From the NCBI GenBank assembly GCA_016932235.1, contig JAFGDF010000360.1, positions 1-29,819 on the forward strand: a stretch of 29,819 bases of DNA, written 5' to 3'. A program made the translations under genes and the position numbers. The notes under the pieces are model-generated. The model did no database searches, had not been told where the DNA came from, and saw only the letters and a list, made by a program, of their open reading frames with translations. The DNA comes from Deltaproteobacteria bacterium (GTDB lineage Bacteria > Desulfobacterota > DSM-4660 > Desulfatiglandales > HGW-15). This document shows, one piece after another, positions 23,219-29,819 of this stretch (position 1 is its first letter; each line of letters begins with the position of its first letter).

Positions 23219-25897
23219 TCAGGATTCGTCCCTGGACATCAGGATTCCCAGGATAAGACCCAATAAAGCGCCAAGTCCAACGAAGATTTTTTGATAATAC
23301 CACATATCCCTCGGAATTATATTTATATCGGGAAGAATAAAATTAAGGTAATGAACTATTATTGGCAATACAATCAGCGCAACAATAAGATTCGCTGATT
23401 GTATTAAAATGCTTTTTTTGAAAAACCGGTTCGCAAAACGCAATATCTGCGCTGTACTTTCAAGCTTTTCAAGTCTCGCTCTAATTCGCCCAAGATCTGA
23501 AGCCAGCTCATCAAAAAAGTCCAGGATTTTTTTAAATTCCTCAGAGTCGCATGATTCGATGATATCCCAGTTTCGATCCAACTTTTCCAGGATATTTCTT
23601 ATCTGCAGCGATACTGAACGGGTGAGGGAGGGATAATTTATAAGTCCTATGCGGGATTCCATTTTTGAAAGACCTTCTTTCAGATCGAAAATTACCCTGG
23701 AAACTTTTTTTCTCCTTATATTTATACTCCTTTCCCCGATATTTATAATGCTTTCGCCGTAATGAATCGTGTCAATCAGGCCGAAATAGGATTCAACCTT
23801 TGAAAGCTGCTCCATCTTTTCCATAAGGGATTTTGCCTCGAGGACTTCCTTTTCTCTTTCCCCTAATGCCTGCCTGAGTTTTTCAAGTGCATCCTTCGCC
23901 GGTGCCATAATCCGGGCGGCCCTGTCTTTTCGTTCCGCGAGCAACCGGCTCAGCAGAGGATTTATTGTTTCACTGAAATCGGAAAGCTCAGGATCGATCA
24001 ACGCGACCACGTAGTAGTCCCTGTTTATTTTAATAAGCTTATTCAAATGATGAAGCGAGACGGATTCATCTCCCTTGCGGAACCTTAAAACAATGTCCTG
24101 GTATAATGCTTCGTGACAGTAAGGGCTGATGCGGATAATCTCTTTGATCACGTGCCGTGAATTTTTATCATCGCCGTCGAGGTAATAAGTTCGAGATATC
24201 AGGAATAATAGAAAAATCCTTTGAGGAATTGTCTGTGTGAATTCAAGCGCTCTTTTGAAATATTTTTTTGCCTGTTTATGGTCGTTTTCCTCGATCATTA
24301 AGAAGCCCATGGCACAATAGACCCTGTAATCTTCCGGGTTGTTCTTTAACTCCCCTCTAAGAATGAATTCGGCCTGCTCCGTATTTGACACCCTGATACA
24401 ATCAAGGCCTATCCAGAGGAGCCCTCCCTTGTTTCTGTCATCAGTGCTCGATCTGATCTTATTCCAGTCCTCTGTTTTCAGATCCCATATTGTCCTGAAA
24501 AAACCGAGTTGATAAACGGATTTAAGTTCGTAAAAGGCGAGTTTGGCTATTTGCTTTTTAATGTCATCCGGGTTTTGAGTAATATTATCAGCCGGAAAAG
24601 ATAATGATTCGATATCTTTGCTGTTCAGATAATTGAAAAAGAGGCTGTTCAGATCCTCAAGAGAAAGATATCCTAAGCCGCTAATGCTGCTGGTAGCCTC
24701 CATTATATTCTTAGAAGGGCATTGTGAAGATATATGCCTTCTGTCACCGCAATAGAAACATGGCATGCAATCGCCCTGGATAAGGGCACCCTTGAAAAGA
24801 AATTTTTGATCCCCTCTATGCTTCACTTCGCAAGACGTTATCTCGATAAACCCTCCTGATTTTTTATGGTCCGGCATTGAGCCATGAAGAGTGGTGTGGT
24901 TTAAAAGTTCATCGTATATACATGAAGAGACATGGACTCCTCCTGGTCTTATCTTGTTCCAGTCAACCCTGAGGTTTTCCAGGATTATCCTGCCGGCCCT
25001 AAGGTATGTCCCTGAATCGATAACAATCTGAAGCGGGATAAGCTGCCCGCTATCTTCGCCGGAGTAAAAGTCCTTAAAGCAGGTACGGGATTTTCCCGCA
25101 AATTCATAAGCGGACGTGCTGTTTTTGACTATAAGGGCCAGGGATTTATCGTCCAGCACATCTTCCGCGTATATGGCAGAATAATTAAAGAGCGTTTTTC
25201 TGCTGCCGAGGAAATGGTTCCATGCCTTTCTGAAATTTTTATTATCAAGTGTCCAGACAGGTTTGAACAGCATAAGGATCGTTTTTTTAGGCTTGAAGTC
25301 CATGTTTTCATCATACATGGCCATGAAAAGATCTATATTGCCCGGTAGTTTTGTTGAATTCGGTATTTCCACTTTTCTGTATTTTACGGACGGAATCGTG
25401 TTGACCTGTTCTCGAAGTTCCTGCGATACAAAAATCTGGTCTCCATTCGCGAGGGGAAGAAATTTGGCCGCCATGTTAACCACATCGCCGAAAATATCTT
25501 TTTCCTCCTCAATGCCGTCGCCGTAATGGATGCAGATCCTTACATGAATTTCACCTTCATTCTCTTTTTTGCAATTGAAGCGAAGGAAGCTCTGCTGTAT
25601 TTTTATCGCTGCTTTCAGGGCCTCGCAGGGATCAAGAAAATAGGCCATCACTGAATCGCCTAGGAATTTTACCACAAAACCGCCGAATTCGGTTATGACG
25701 GGAGACGATATATCCTGATGCTGTTTCAGCATCATCCTTCCGGCCAGATCTCCATGTTCCTTAAAATATTTTGAGGATCCGACTATATCAGTAAACAGGA
25801 CAGCCATTTTTTTAATGGGGGTCCTGGAATTTTCCCCGGCAGGATTTCGATGCGAGAGGGTCCTGCTGACTGATTTTTGAGGATATATTGTAGCCAT
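23219..25897 (-). CDS. Class III adenylate/guanylate cyclase with zinc knuckle, TPR-like repeats and C-terminal membrane hairpin
   Basis: An 892-aa multidomain protein. The N-terminal cyclase domain (about 30-200) has metal Asp37 (VLFTDIVGSS) and Asp81 (VVKFLGDSVM), base-contact Lys77, Asp134 (DIFGDVVN) and Asn141. The usual transition-state Arg four residues after that Asn is Lys145. A domain of unknown fold with more cyclase-like sequence (about 205-365) follows. Residues 380-393 (CFYCGDRRHISSQC) are a CX2CX4HX4C zinc knuckle. TPR-like helices (about 495-600), a long coiled-coil region (about 660-820), and two membrane helices (about 833-852 and 868-887) end the protein. It faces the cytosol and is tethered at its C-terminus. 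The product is probably cAMP. Confidence 0.88.
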   Translation of the reverse strand: MATIYPQKSVSRTLSHRNPAGENSRTPIKKMAVLFTDIVGSSKYFKEHGDLAGRMMLKQHQDISSPVITEFGGFVVKFLGDSVMAYFLDPCEALKAAIKIQQSFLRFNCKKENEGEIHVRICIHYGDGIEEEKDIFGDVVNMAAKFLPLANGDQIFVSQELREQVNTIPSVKYRKVEIPNSTKLPGNIDLFMAMYDENMDFKPKKTILMLFKPVWTLDNKNFRKAWNHFLGSRKTLFNYSAIYAEDVLDDKSLALIVKNSTSAYEFAGKSRTCFKDFYSGEDSGQLIPLQIVIDSGTYLRAGRIILENLRVDWNKIRPGGVHVSSCIYDELLNHTTLHGSMPDHKKSGGFIEITSCEVKHRGDQKFLFKGALIQGDCMPCFYCGDRRHISSQCPSKNIMEATSSISGLGYLSLEDLNSLFFNYLNSKDIESLSFPADNITQNPDDIKKQIAKLAFYELKSVYQLGFFRTIWDLKTEDWNKIRSSTDDRNKGGLLWIGLDCIRVSNTEQAEFILRGELKNNPEDYRVYCAMGFLMIEENDHKQAKKYFKRALEFTQTIPQRIFLLFLISRTYYLDGDDKNSRHVIKEIIRISPYCHEALYQDIVLRFRKGDESVSLHHLNKLIKINRDYYVVALIDPELSDFSETINPLLSRLLAERKDRAARIMAPAKDALEKLRQALGEREKEVLEAKSLMEKMEQLSKVESYFGLIDTIHYGESIINIGERSINIRRKKVSRVIFDLKEGLSKMESRIGLINYPSLTRSVSLQIRNILEKLDRNWDIIESCDSEEFKKILDFFDELASDLGRIRARLEKLESTAQILRFANRFFKKSILIQSANLIVALIVLPIIVHYLNFILPDINIIPRDMWYYQKIFVGLGALLGLILGILMSRDES

Positions 25898-26052
25898 TAT
25901 ATTTTTTTACCTGTTTTATTATCGTCAGATACGCATAAAAACTTGAGGATGAATGAAACTCTTGAAATGAAAGTTGCGATTGACTAATATCGGGGAACTC
26001 AAGGAATATCGCGGATCATCGTTAGGTTATTATTTGGTGAGAGGAAAAAGAA

Positions 26053-27168
26053 ATGAGCAGGCTTTTTGAGCGCAGCAGGCTAAAGACCCTGGAACTGCAA
26101 AACCGGTTTGTCAGATCGGCCACGTGGGACGGAATGGGCACAGGGGATGGGGGAGTAACAGATAAGATGATTAAATCTATGGTTGATCTTTCCAAAGGGG
26201 GTGTCGGATTAATAATAAGCGGACAAGCTTATGTAAGCCCTGAAGGGCAGGCGAGCTTTCTTCAGCTGGGAGTCCATAAGGATGATCTGGTTGATGGACT
26301 AAAGAATCTGACGGGTGAGGTTCATGAGCATGAAGGAAAGATCGTTATGCAGATAAGCCACGCAGGAAAATTCGCCGCACAGAAGATCACGGGAAAGATC
26401 CCCTTGGCCGTTTCCTGTTTTGAAGGATCGGATCAATCCGGTCATAGGGAGTTGACAAAAAATGATATCGATGAACTTATCAGGGCCTTTGCTGATGCAG
26501 CAGGCAGGGCAAAAAAGGCTGGATTCGACGGTGTCCAGTTACATTCAGCCCATGGATATCTCCTCAGCCAGTTCCTGTCACCCGCCTTTAATCATCGTCA
26601 GGATGAATATGGTGGCGTGATATGTAACAGGACCAGGATCCACCGCGAAATAATACGGGCTATCCGGGAGGGAGCGGGAGAAGATTACCCTGTTTTCATT
26701 AAAATGAATTGTACCGACCTCTTTGAAAATGGATTGAGTTTAAGTGATGCTGTTAAGGCGGGAAAGATTTTTGAAGAGGCAGGTATTGATGCCATAGAAC
26801 TGAGTGGGGGCTCTGTCATTGGTGGAAGGATTGGATATAATTCTCCATGCAGGACAGGGGTAAATTCCGAGGAAAAGGAAGCATATTTCAAAGAATACGC
26901 GAAGGCCTTCCAAGAGGAGATGGAAATACCCTTGATCTTGGTGGGGGGTATCAGATCATTCAGGACAGCCGAATTCCTGGTGGATGAGGGCATAGTCGAT
27001 TATGTTTCCATGTGCAGGCCTCTGATCAGGGAACCAGGTCTTATCAGGAGATGGAAAGCTGGAGATCACAGAAGATCTGAATGCGTTTCAGACAACCTCT
27101 GTTTTAGACCGGGCCTGAAAGGGGATGGGGTCTATTGCCTTACTAAAAAACGTGATGAAGGGAAGTGA
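26053..27168 (+). CDS. NADH:flavin oxidoreductase, Old Yellow Enzyme family, single domain
   Basis: An FMN enzyme of 371 aa with the OYE TIM barrel: LQNRFVRSATWDGM, QISHAGKF (100-107), and the substrate pair His164/His167 with Tyr169 in GVQLHSAHGYLLSQFLSP. VGGIRS and MCRPLIREPGL bind the FMN phosphate. It lacks the C-terminal NADH/FAD half of 2-enoate reductase. It ends with Cys344-x2-Asp347-x2-Cys350-x11-Cys362, the position of the trimethylamine dehydrogenase-type [4Fe-4S] motif with the second Cys replaced by Asp. AGAGGAAAAAGAA precedes the ATG. It probably reduces an alpha,beta-unsaturated carbonyl or related compound. Flanking genes give no pathway. Confidence 0.88.
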   Translation: MSRLFERSRLKTLELQNRFVRSATWDGMGTGDGGVTDKMIKSMVDLSKGGVGLIISGQAYVSPEGQASFLQLGVHKDDLVDGLKNLTGEVHEHEGKIVMQISHAGKFAAQKITGKIPLAVSCFEGSDQSGHRELTKNDIDELIRAFADAAGRAKKAGFDGVQLHSAHGYLLSQFLSPAFNHRQDEYGGVICNRTRIHREIIRAIREGAGEDYPVFIKMNCTDLFENGLSLSDAVKAGKIFEEAGIDAIELSGGSVIGGRIGYNSPCRTGVNSEEKEAYFKEYAKAFQEEMEIPLILVGGIRSFRTAEFLVDEGIVDYVSMCRPLIREPGLIRRWKAGDHRRSECVSDNLCFRPGLKGDGVYCLTKKRDEGK

Positions 27169-27338
27169 TCAGGATTCAATTGGCGATTTGGGAAGGTGCC
27201 AGATTTAAACAGGTGTGTAAGAACCTGGCTGATATTGCCGCTCTAAGCCGGAAAAATCGCAATGACGGCTCGGTGGCCCCATGCATAAATCTTGCGATGG
27301 TAAGAGATGATTTTATTTCAACTCCCGCATCCTTTGCG

Positions 27339-28124
27339 TTACCACTCGCTGGTGAGCTTTCGCTGAACCTCAGGCCAGTTTTTGGACAGGTTGATTACCG
27401 CATCAGCGGCCAGTTTCAGGTGGGTTTCCATAAAATCGCTGTAAATCCTCTCACTCAACTCTTTGCTCTTGATGCCCCTCTTCTGGAGAGGCATGTCTGA
27501 TATCAGCATGATGGATCCGATGGGAACCTCGTAGCGGTATGCAACGGAGAAGAGCGTCGCCAGTTCCATTTCAATAGCCAGTATGCGCTGGCGCCTGAGG
27601 TATTCTATGAAGTCTTCGTCAAACTCCCACAACCTCCGGTCGGTCGTGTAAACGATACCGCAATGAGGAGCCAGGTCCGCATTTTTCAGCGCCCCGATAC
27701 AATATAGGTTAACCGAGGAGGCAGGAATGGCTGGAAACTCGGATGGAAGATAATGCCTGCTTGTGCCTTCCCCGCGAATAGCCGCAGTTGGTATCACGAA
27801 GTCACCTACTTCCAGGATATCATCGATACCTCCGCACATTCCCAGCATGATGACGGCCTTAAGTTTATCCAGGTAGGCAAGGCAGTTTATGATCAGGGCG
27901 GCCTGGGGTGAACCGATGCCGAAATCAATCATGGTGCAGCCAAGTTTTTCAGCGTTGGCAAGCCTGAAGTTGCCTTCGAAGTACTGGCAATCGTTCATTT
28001 CCCTGAATCTCTCAACATAGCGCTTGAAGTTGGTAATGAGAATAATATCTTTGAATTGATCCAGCGGGCAGTTAGTATAGCGCTCAAGAGTCTGTCGTAT
28101 ATATTCGTGCTCTTTCATCTGCAT
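27339..28124 (-). CDS. AMP nucleosidase-like phosphorylase-fold protein
   Basis: A nucleoside-phosphorylase/AMP nucleosidase-fold enzyme (PNP/UDP superfamily). It has MLGMCGGIDDILEVGDFVIPTAAIRGEG and the family's ribose/base-binding AIEMELATLFSVAYRYEVPIGSIMLISD. It resembles the short AMN-like group (TIGR01721 type), which splits AMP to adenine and ribose-5-phosphate, or a related nucleotide. The frame is open to 28145, but GGAGGGGG (28134-28141) lies 9 bases before ATG 28124, so I set the start there, giving about 261 aa. It converges with the flavin reductase gene. The substrate is inferred from the family only. Confidence 0.8.
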   Translation of the reverse strand: MQMKEHEYIRQTLERYTNCPLDQFKDIILITNFKRYVERFREMNDCQYFEGNFRLANAEKLGCTMIDFGIGSPQAALIINCLAYLDKLKAVIMLGMCGGIDDILEVGDFVIPTAAIRGEGTSRHYLPSEFPAIPASSVNLYCIGALKNADLAPHCGIVYTTDRRLWEFDEDFIEYLRRQRILAIEMELATLFSVAYRYEVPIGSIMLISDMPLQKRGIKSKELSERIYSDFMETHLKLAADAVINLSKNWPEVQRKLTSEW

Positions 28125-28337
28125 GGAAGATATCCCCCTCCACATTAAATAGTAGTTATTAATGTGGTTATGTATCTAACAGTATAATAAATTGTATATC
28201 AATTTTCAACGGGACAATTTATCGATATTATGCTTTAATTTAACAGATAGATTTTTAAACAATATACTTAATAAATTATTTTAGGTCAAAAATGTTTGAT
28301 AAACCGGATTGCATAGATATTGAAGGGAGGTTAATTT

Positions 28338-29241
28338 ATGAAAGGATACCGATTTAGGCAATTTATCTTGATATGTTTTTTAATATTTATATTTTATCCG
28401 ATCTCTGTCTTACTCCGACGATAGGGACCCTAACAGGGGAGCCCTGGAGAACCTTCTGAACGAGCTTGAGTTCAAGATCGATGATGCTGATAAAAAGATG
28501 GTCGCTCACCCTAATTTTTTAAAAGATCTTAGGGCCCTGATTGAAAAATACAGAAGCGAGCTTCGCATGGTTTTTTTAAAAGAGGATTTCTCGGACGGCA
28601 ACTTAACGAGGGGTCCAAAATGGCAGGTGATTTCAGGCGAATTTAAAATTACACCGTCAATGAGACTTAGGAACAGCGTTTTCGCGGAACGACCTGCAGA
28701 GGAGCCTGCTCAAAAAAAGGACCCTGATCTTTTTGGGATGGTGTTAAAGGAAGTGCTTAAAGCTGGATCAGAGAAAGGCGAAAAAGGTGAGCCGACTCCT
28801 GAGGTTAAAGCGGCATCGATCCGGACAAAAGTAGAAATCGGTCCGGATTTTGAAGTAGATGTTAATATGGTATCGGAATCAAAATGGGGTTCAATGGAAA
28901 TGGTCCTTCTGGGAGGTGAGACTCTTGTGCCTTTATATCGTATGGTTTATAATGCTTCCCCATCTTCAAAACGCCCGATTCAAATCTACCGAGAACGTGA
29001 TTCAAGAAGTTACCTTATTGATGAGGCTGTTAAATATCCATCTCTCGAGGACGGCACCCTTCATAGAATTCAGTGGATCCGTGATGCACAAGGCAAAATG
29101 AAAGTGCTGGTGGATGAGAAGGAGATCCTTTCCACAGTGGAAGCCTTTTATAACGAAAATTTTTCAGGTTTTGCGATTGTAAATAATGGCGGTATTTATG
29201 AATGGGGACCGATTGTTATCCTTGAGGCGTCTCCCAATTAA
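28338..29241 (+). pseudogene. Secreted protein of unknown function, apparently frameshifted after its signal peptide
   Basis: A perfect ribosome site (GGGAGG, 7 bases before ATG 28338) opens MKGYRFRQFILICFLIFIF, a clear signal peptide, but this frame stops at 28422. The other frame, offset by +1, is coding-like from about 28411 (YSDDRDPNRGALENLLNEL) to the stop at 29241. It has no start codon before ATG 28498, which would remove about 30 coding residues and the signal. Dropping one base near 28408-28411 joins them into a normal precursor (…YPISVYSDDRDP…). The mature part has a beta-rich region (FSDGNLTRGPKWQVISGEF to YEWGPIVILEA) that suggests a LamG-like or jelly-roll fold. It may be a sequencing error, programmed frameshift or true pseudogene. 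Confidence 0.65.
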
Positions 29242-29441
29242 AAGATACACCGACAGTTGGCAGCGGTTTCTTTATCGAAATTCTGAATGCCAGACAGATC
29301 AATAGTGGTCAGATGAAATCTGATGAGTGGCCGGTTGATGATCCTTATAAGCATACTCACAGGCTAAGCTAACGAAACTGAAAAGGAGAACCCTGCTCCC
29401 TGCCCGTTGAGCCAACCCTCAGGGGGAAAGCGAGGATCTCG

Positions 29442-29672
29442 ATGGAGTGTTATTTTTGTAACGGCGCTAAGATATTGAAATATTCTTTTGAAATTCCGAT
29501 AAAAAAAGCTGACGGTGACAGTAAAAAATTTTCCATAAGAGGAGAATTCCGTAGAAAGCCTGATATGGAAGGCGTTTTCATGTTGTGCAAAGACTGTATG
29601 GCCAGGGCGTTTGAGGAGTGTGCTGAAATATTAAAGAAGATGTCAGAAGATGAATTTAAGATGATTATCTAA
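29442..29672 (+). CDS. Small zinc-ribbon-like protein, unknown function
   Basis: A 76-aa protein with CYFC (Cys3, Cys6) and CKDC (Cys49, Cys52), the spacing expected for a zinc-binding ribbon or treble-clef. Between them is a basic, charged stretch; the tail MARAFEECAEILKKMSEDEF is helical. AGGA lies about 5 bases before the ATG. I do not recognise a family. It probably binds zinc and perhaps nucleic acid or another protein. The 200 bases before it contain no clear gene: a short 3' coding-like stretch (NARQINSGQMKSDEWPV) to TAA at about 29370 has no start. Confidence 0.6.
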   Translation: MECYFCNGAKILKYSFEIPIKKADGDSKKFSIRGEFRRKPDMEGVFMLCKDCMARAFEECAEILKKMSEDEFKMII

Positions 29673-29766
29673 ATAAAAAGAGCATGATATCTATTTAATA
29701 AAAAGAAAGGCGCAAATTTGCTAAATAATATATTTAGTACGAAAATAAGTTTTAATATATATCTGC

Positions 29767-29819
29767 ATGAAATTCAGCGTTATGTCTAAAGATCGCGGTA
29801 TGGGGAGCCCTTTTACGAG
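29767..29819 (+). CDS. Start of an unidentified frame cut by the window end
   Basis: ATG at 29767 (or 29776) opens MKFSVMSKDRGMGSPFT and runs off the window. No ribosome site is visible and the region before it is AT-rich. It overlaps the right copy of the inverted repeat, whose codons match those of the minus strand near the left end (RGLGSPFT). Confidence 0.3.
   Translation, partial: MKFSVMSKDRGMGSPFT
29794..29817. repeat. Right copy of 24-bp inverted repeat
   Basis: Reverse complement of 81-104 at 22 of 24 positions. The two differences, read as codons, are CGC/CGT (same residue) and ATG/CTG (Met/Leu). Confidence 0.6.

Noticed and set aside
27165..27500. 111-aa open frame after the flavin reductase
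   Set aside because: It overlaps the AMP nucleosidase-like gene on the other strand, has no recognisable domain and no good ribosome site.
29242..29370. Short coding-like stretch (NARQINSGQMKSDEWPV) before the zinc-ribbon gene
   Set aside because: No start codon or ribosome site precedes it in frame, and I find no recognisable motif; probably chance or a small remnant.
1..29819. CRISPR array, tRNA, rRNA, integrase or insertion sequence
   Set aside because: I saw no regularly spaced direct repeats, no tRNA cloverleaf, no rRNA signature and no transposase or recombinase protein.

Overview
The window looks like a chromosomal segment of a free-living anaerobe of the Desulfobacterota (old Deltaproteobacteria), possibly a Syntrophus- or Desulfobacterium-like lineage. 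This rests on protein style: a CoA-transferase fused to a GNAT domain, an OYE-type reductase, FHA-GAF and cyclase signalling proteins, and a leu-ilv operon. It also rests on moderate GC with AT-rich spacers and on scattered palindromic intergenic repeats. No rRNA, tRNA, CRISPR array or insertion sequence was found.

Layout. Positions 1-198 hold a GC-rich, foldable non-genic stretch that shares a 24-bp inverted repeat with the far end of the window. Positions 199-4679 encode a two-gene RND efflux system (adaptor and pump), followed by a RidA-type deaminase (4702-5088). A minus-strand block follows (5132-9180): a CoA-transferase/GNAT fusion, a GT-A glycosyltransferase and a COG3910-like ATPase. 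Positions 9336-11331 (+) carry trmJ, a class II aldolase and a lipoprotein. Positions 11458-13066 (-) carry a secreted trypsin-like protease, an unlisted 41-aa small ORF with a very strong ribosome binding site, and a membrane-anchored LysM protein.

The centre (13200-20350) is a complete branched-chain amino acid operon, leuA-leuC-leuD-ilvB-ilvN-ilvC. A clear transcription attenuator precedes it: a 39-codon leader peptide with a Leu/Val-rich stretch, an antiterminator pairing and a Rho-independent terminator. leuB is not in the window, so the leucine branch must be completed elsewhere. The KARI (ilvC) is of the eukaryote/Bacteroidetes-like class I type.

Positions 20351-25897 hold signalling genes: an FHA-GAF protein, an MBL-fold hydrolase and, convergent to them, a class III cyclase. 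The cyclase carries TPR-like repeats, a C-terminal membrane hairpin and a CX2CX4HX4C zinc knuckle, a motif typical of retroviral and eukaryotic RNA-binding proteins. The last part has a flavin reductase whose Fe-S motif has one Cys replaced by Asp, an AMP nucleosidase-like protein, a secreted protein apparently split by a frameshift, a small zinc-ribbon protein and the start of a cut-off reading frame.

Five hairpin repeats sharing a CTGTCGGAC- or GCCGGAC-type core (about 7051, 11428, 13077, 20559, 21986) form a REP-like family. One pair shows compensatory base changes in the stem. The strongest leads for follow-up are the zinc-knuckle cyclase, the leuA attenuator, the REP-like family, the 41-aa small ORF, and the repeat shared by the two window ends.
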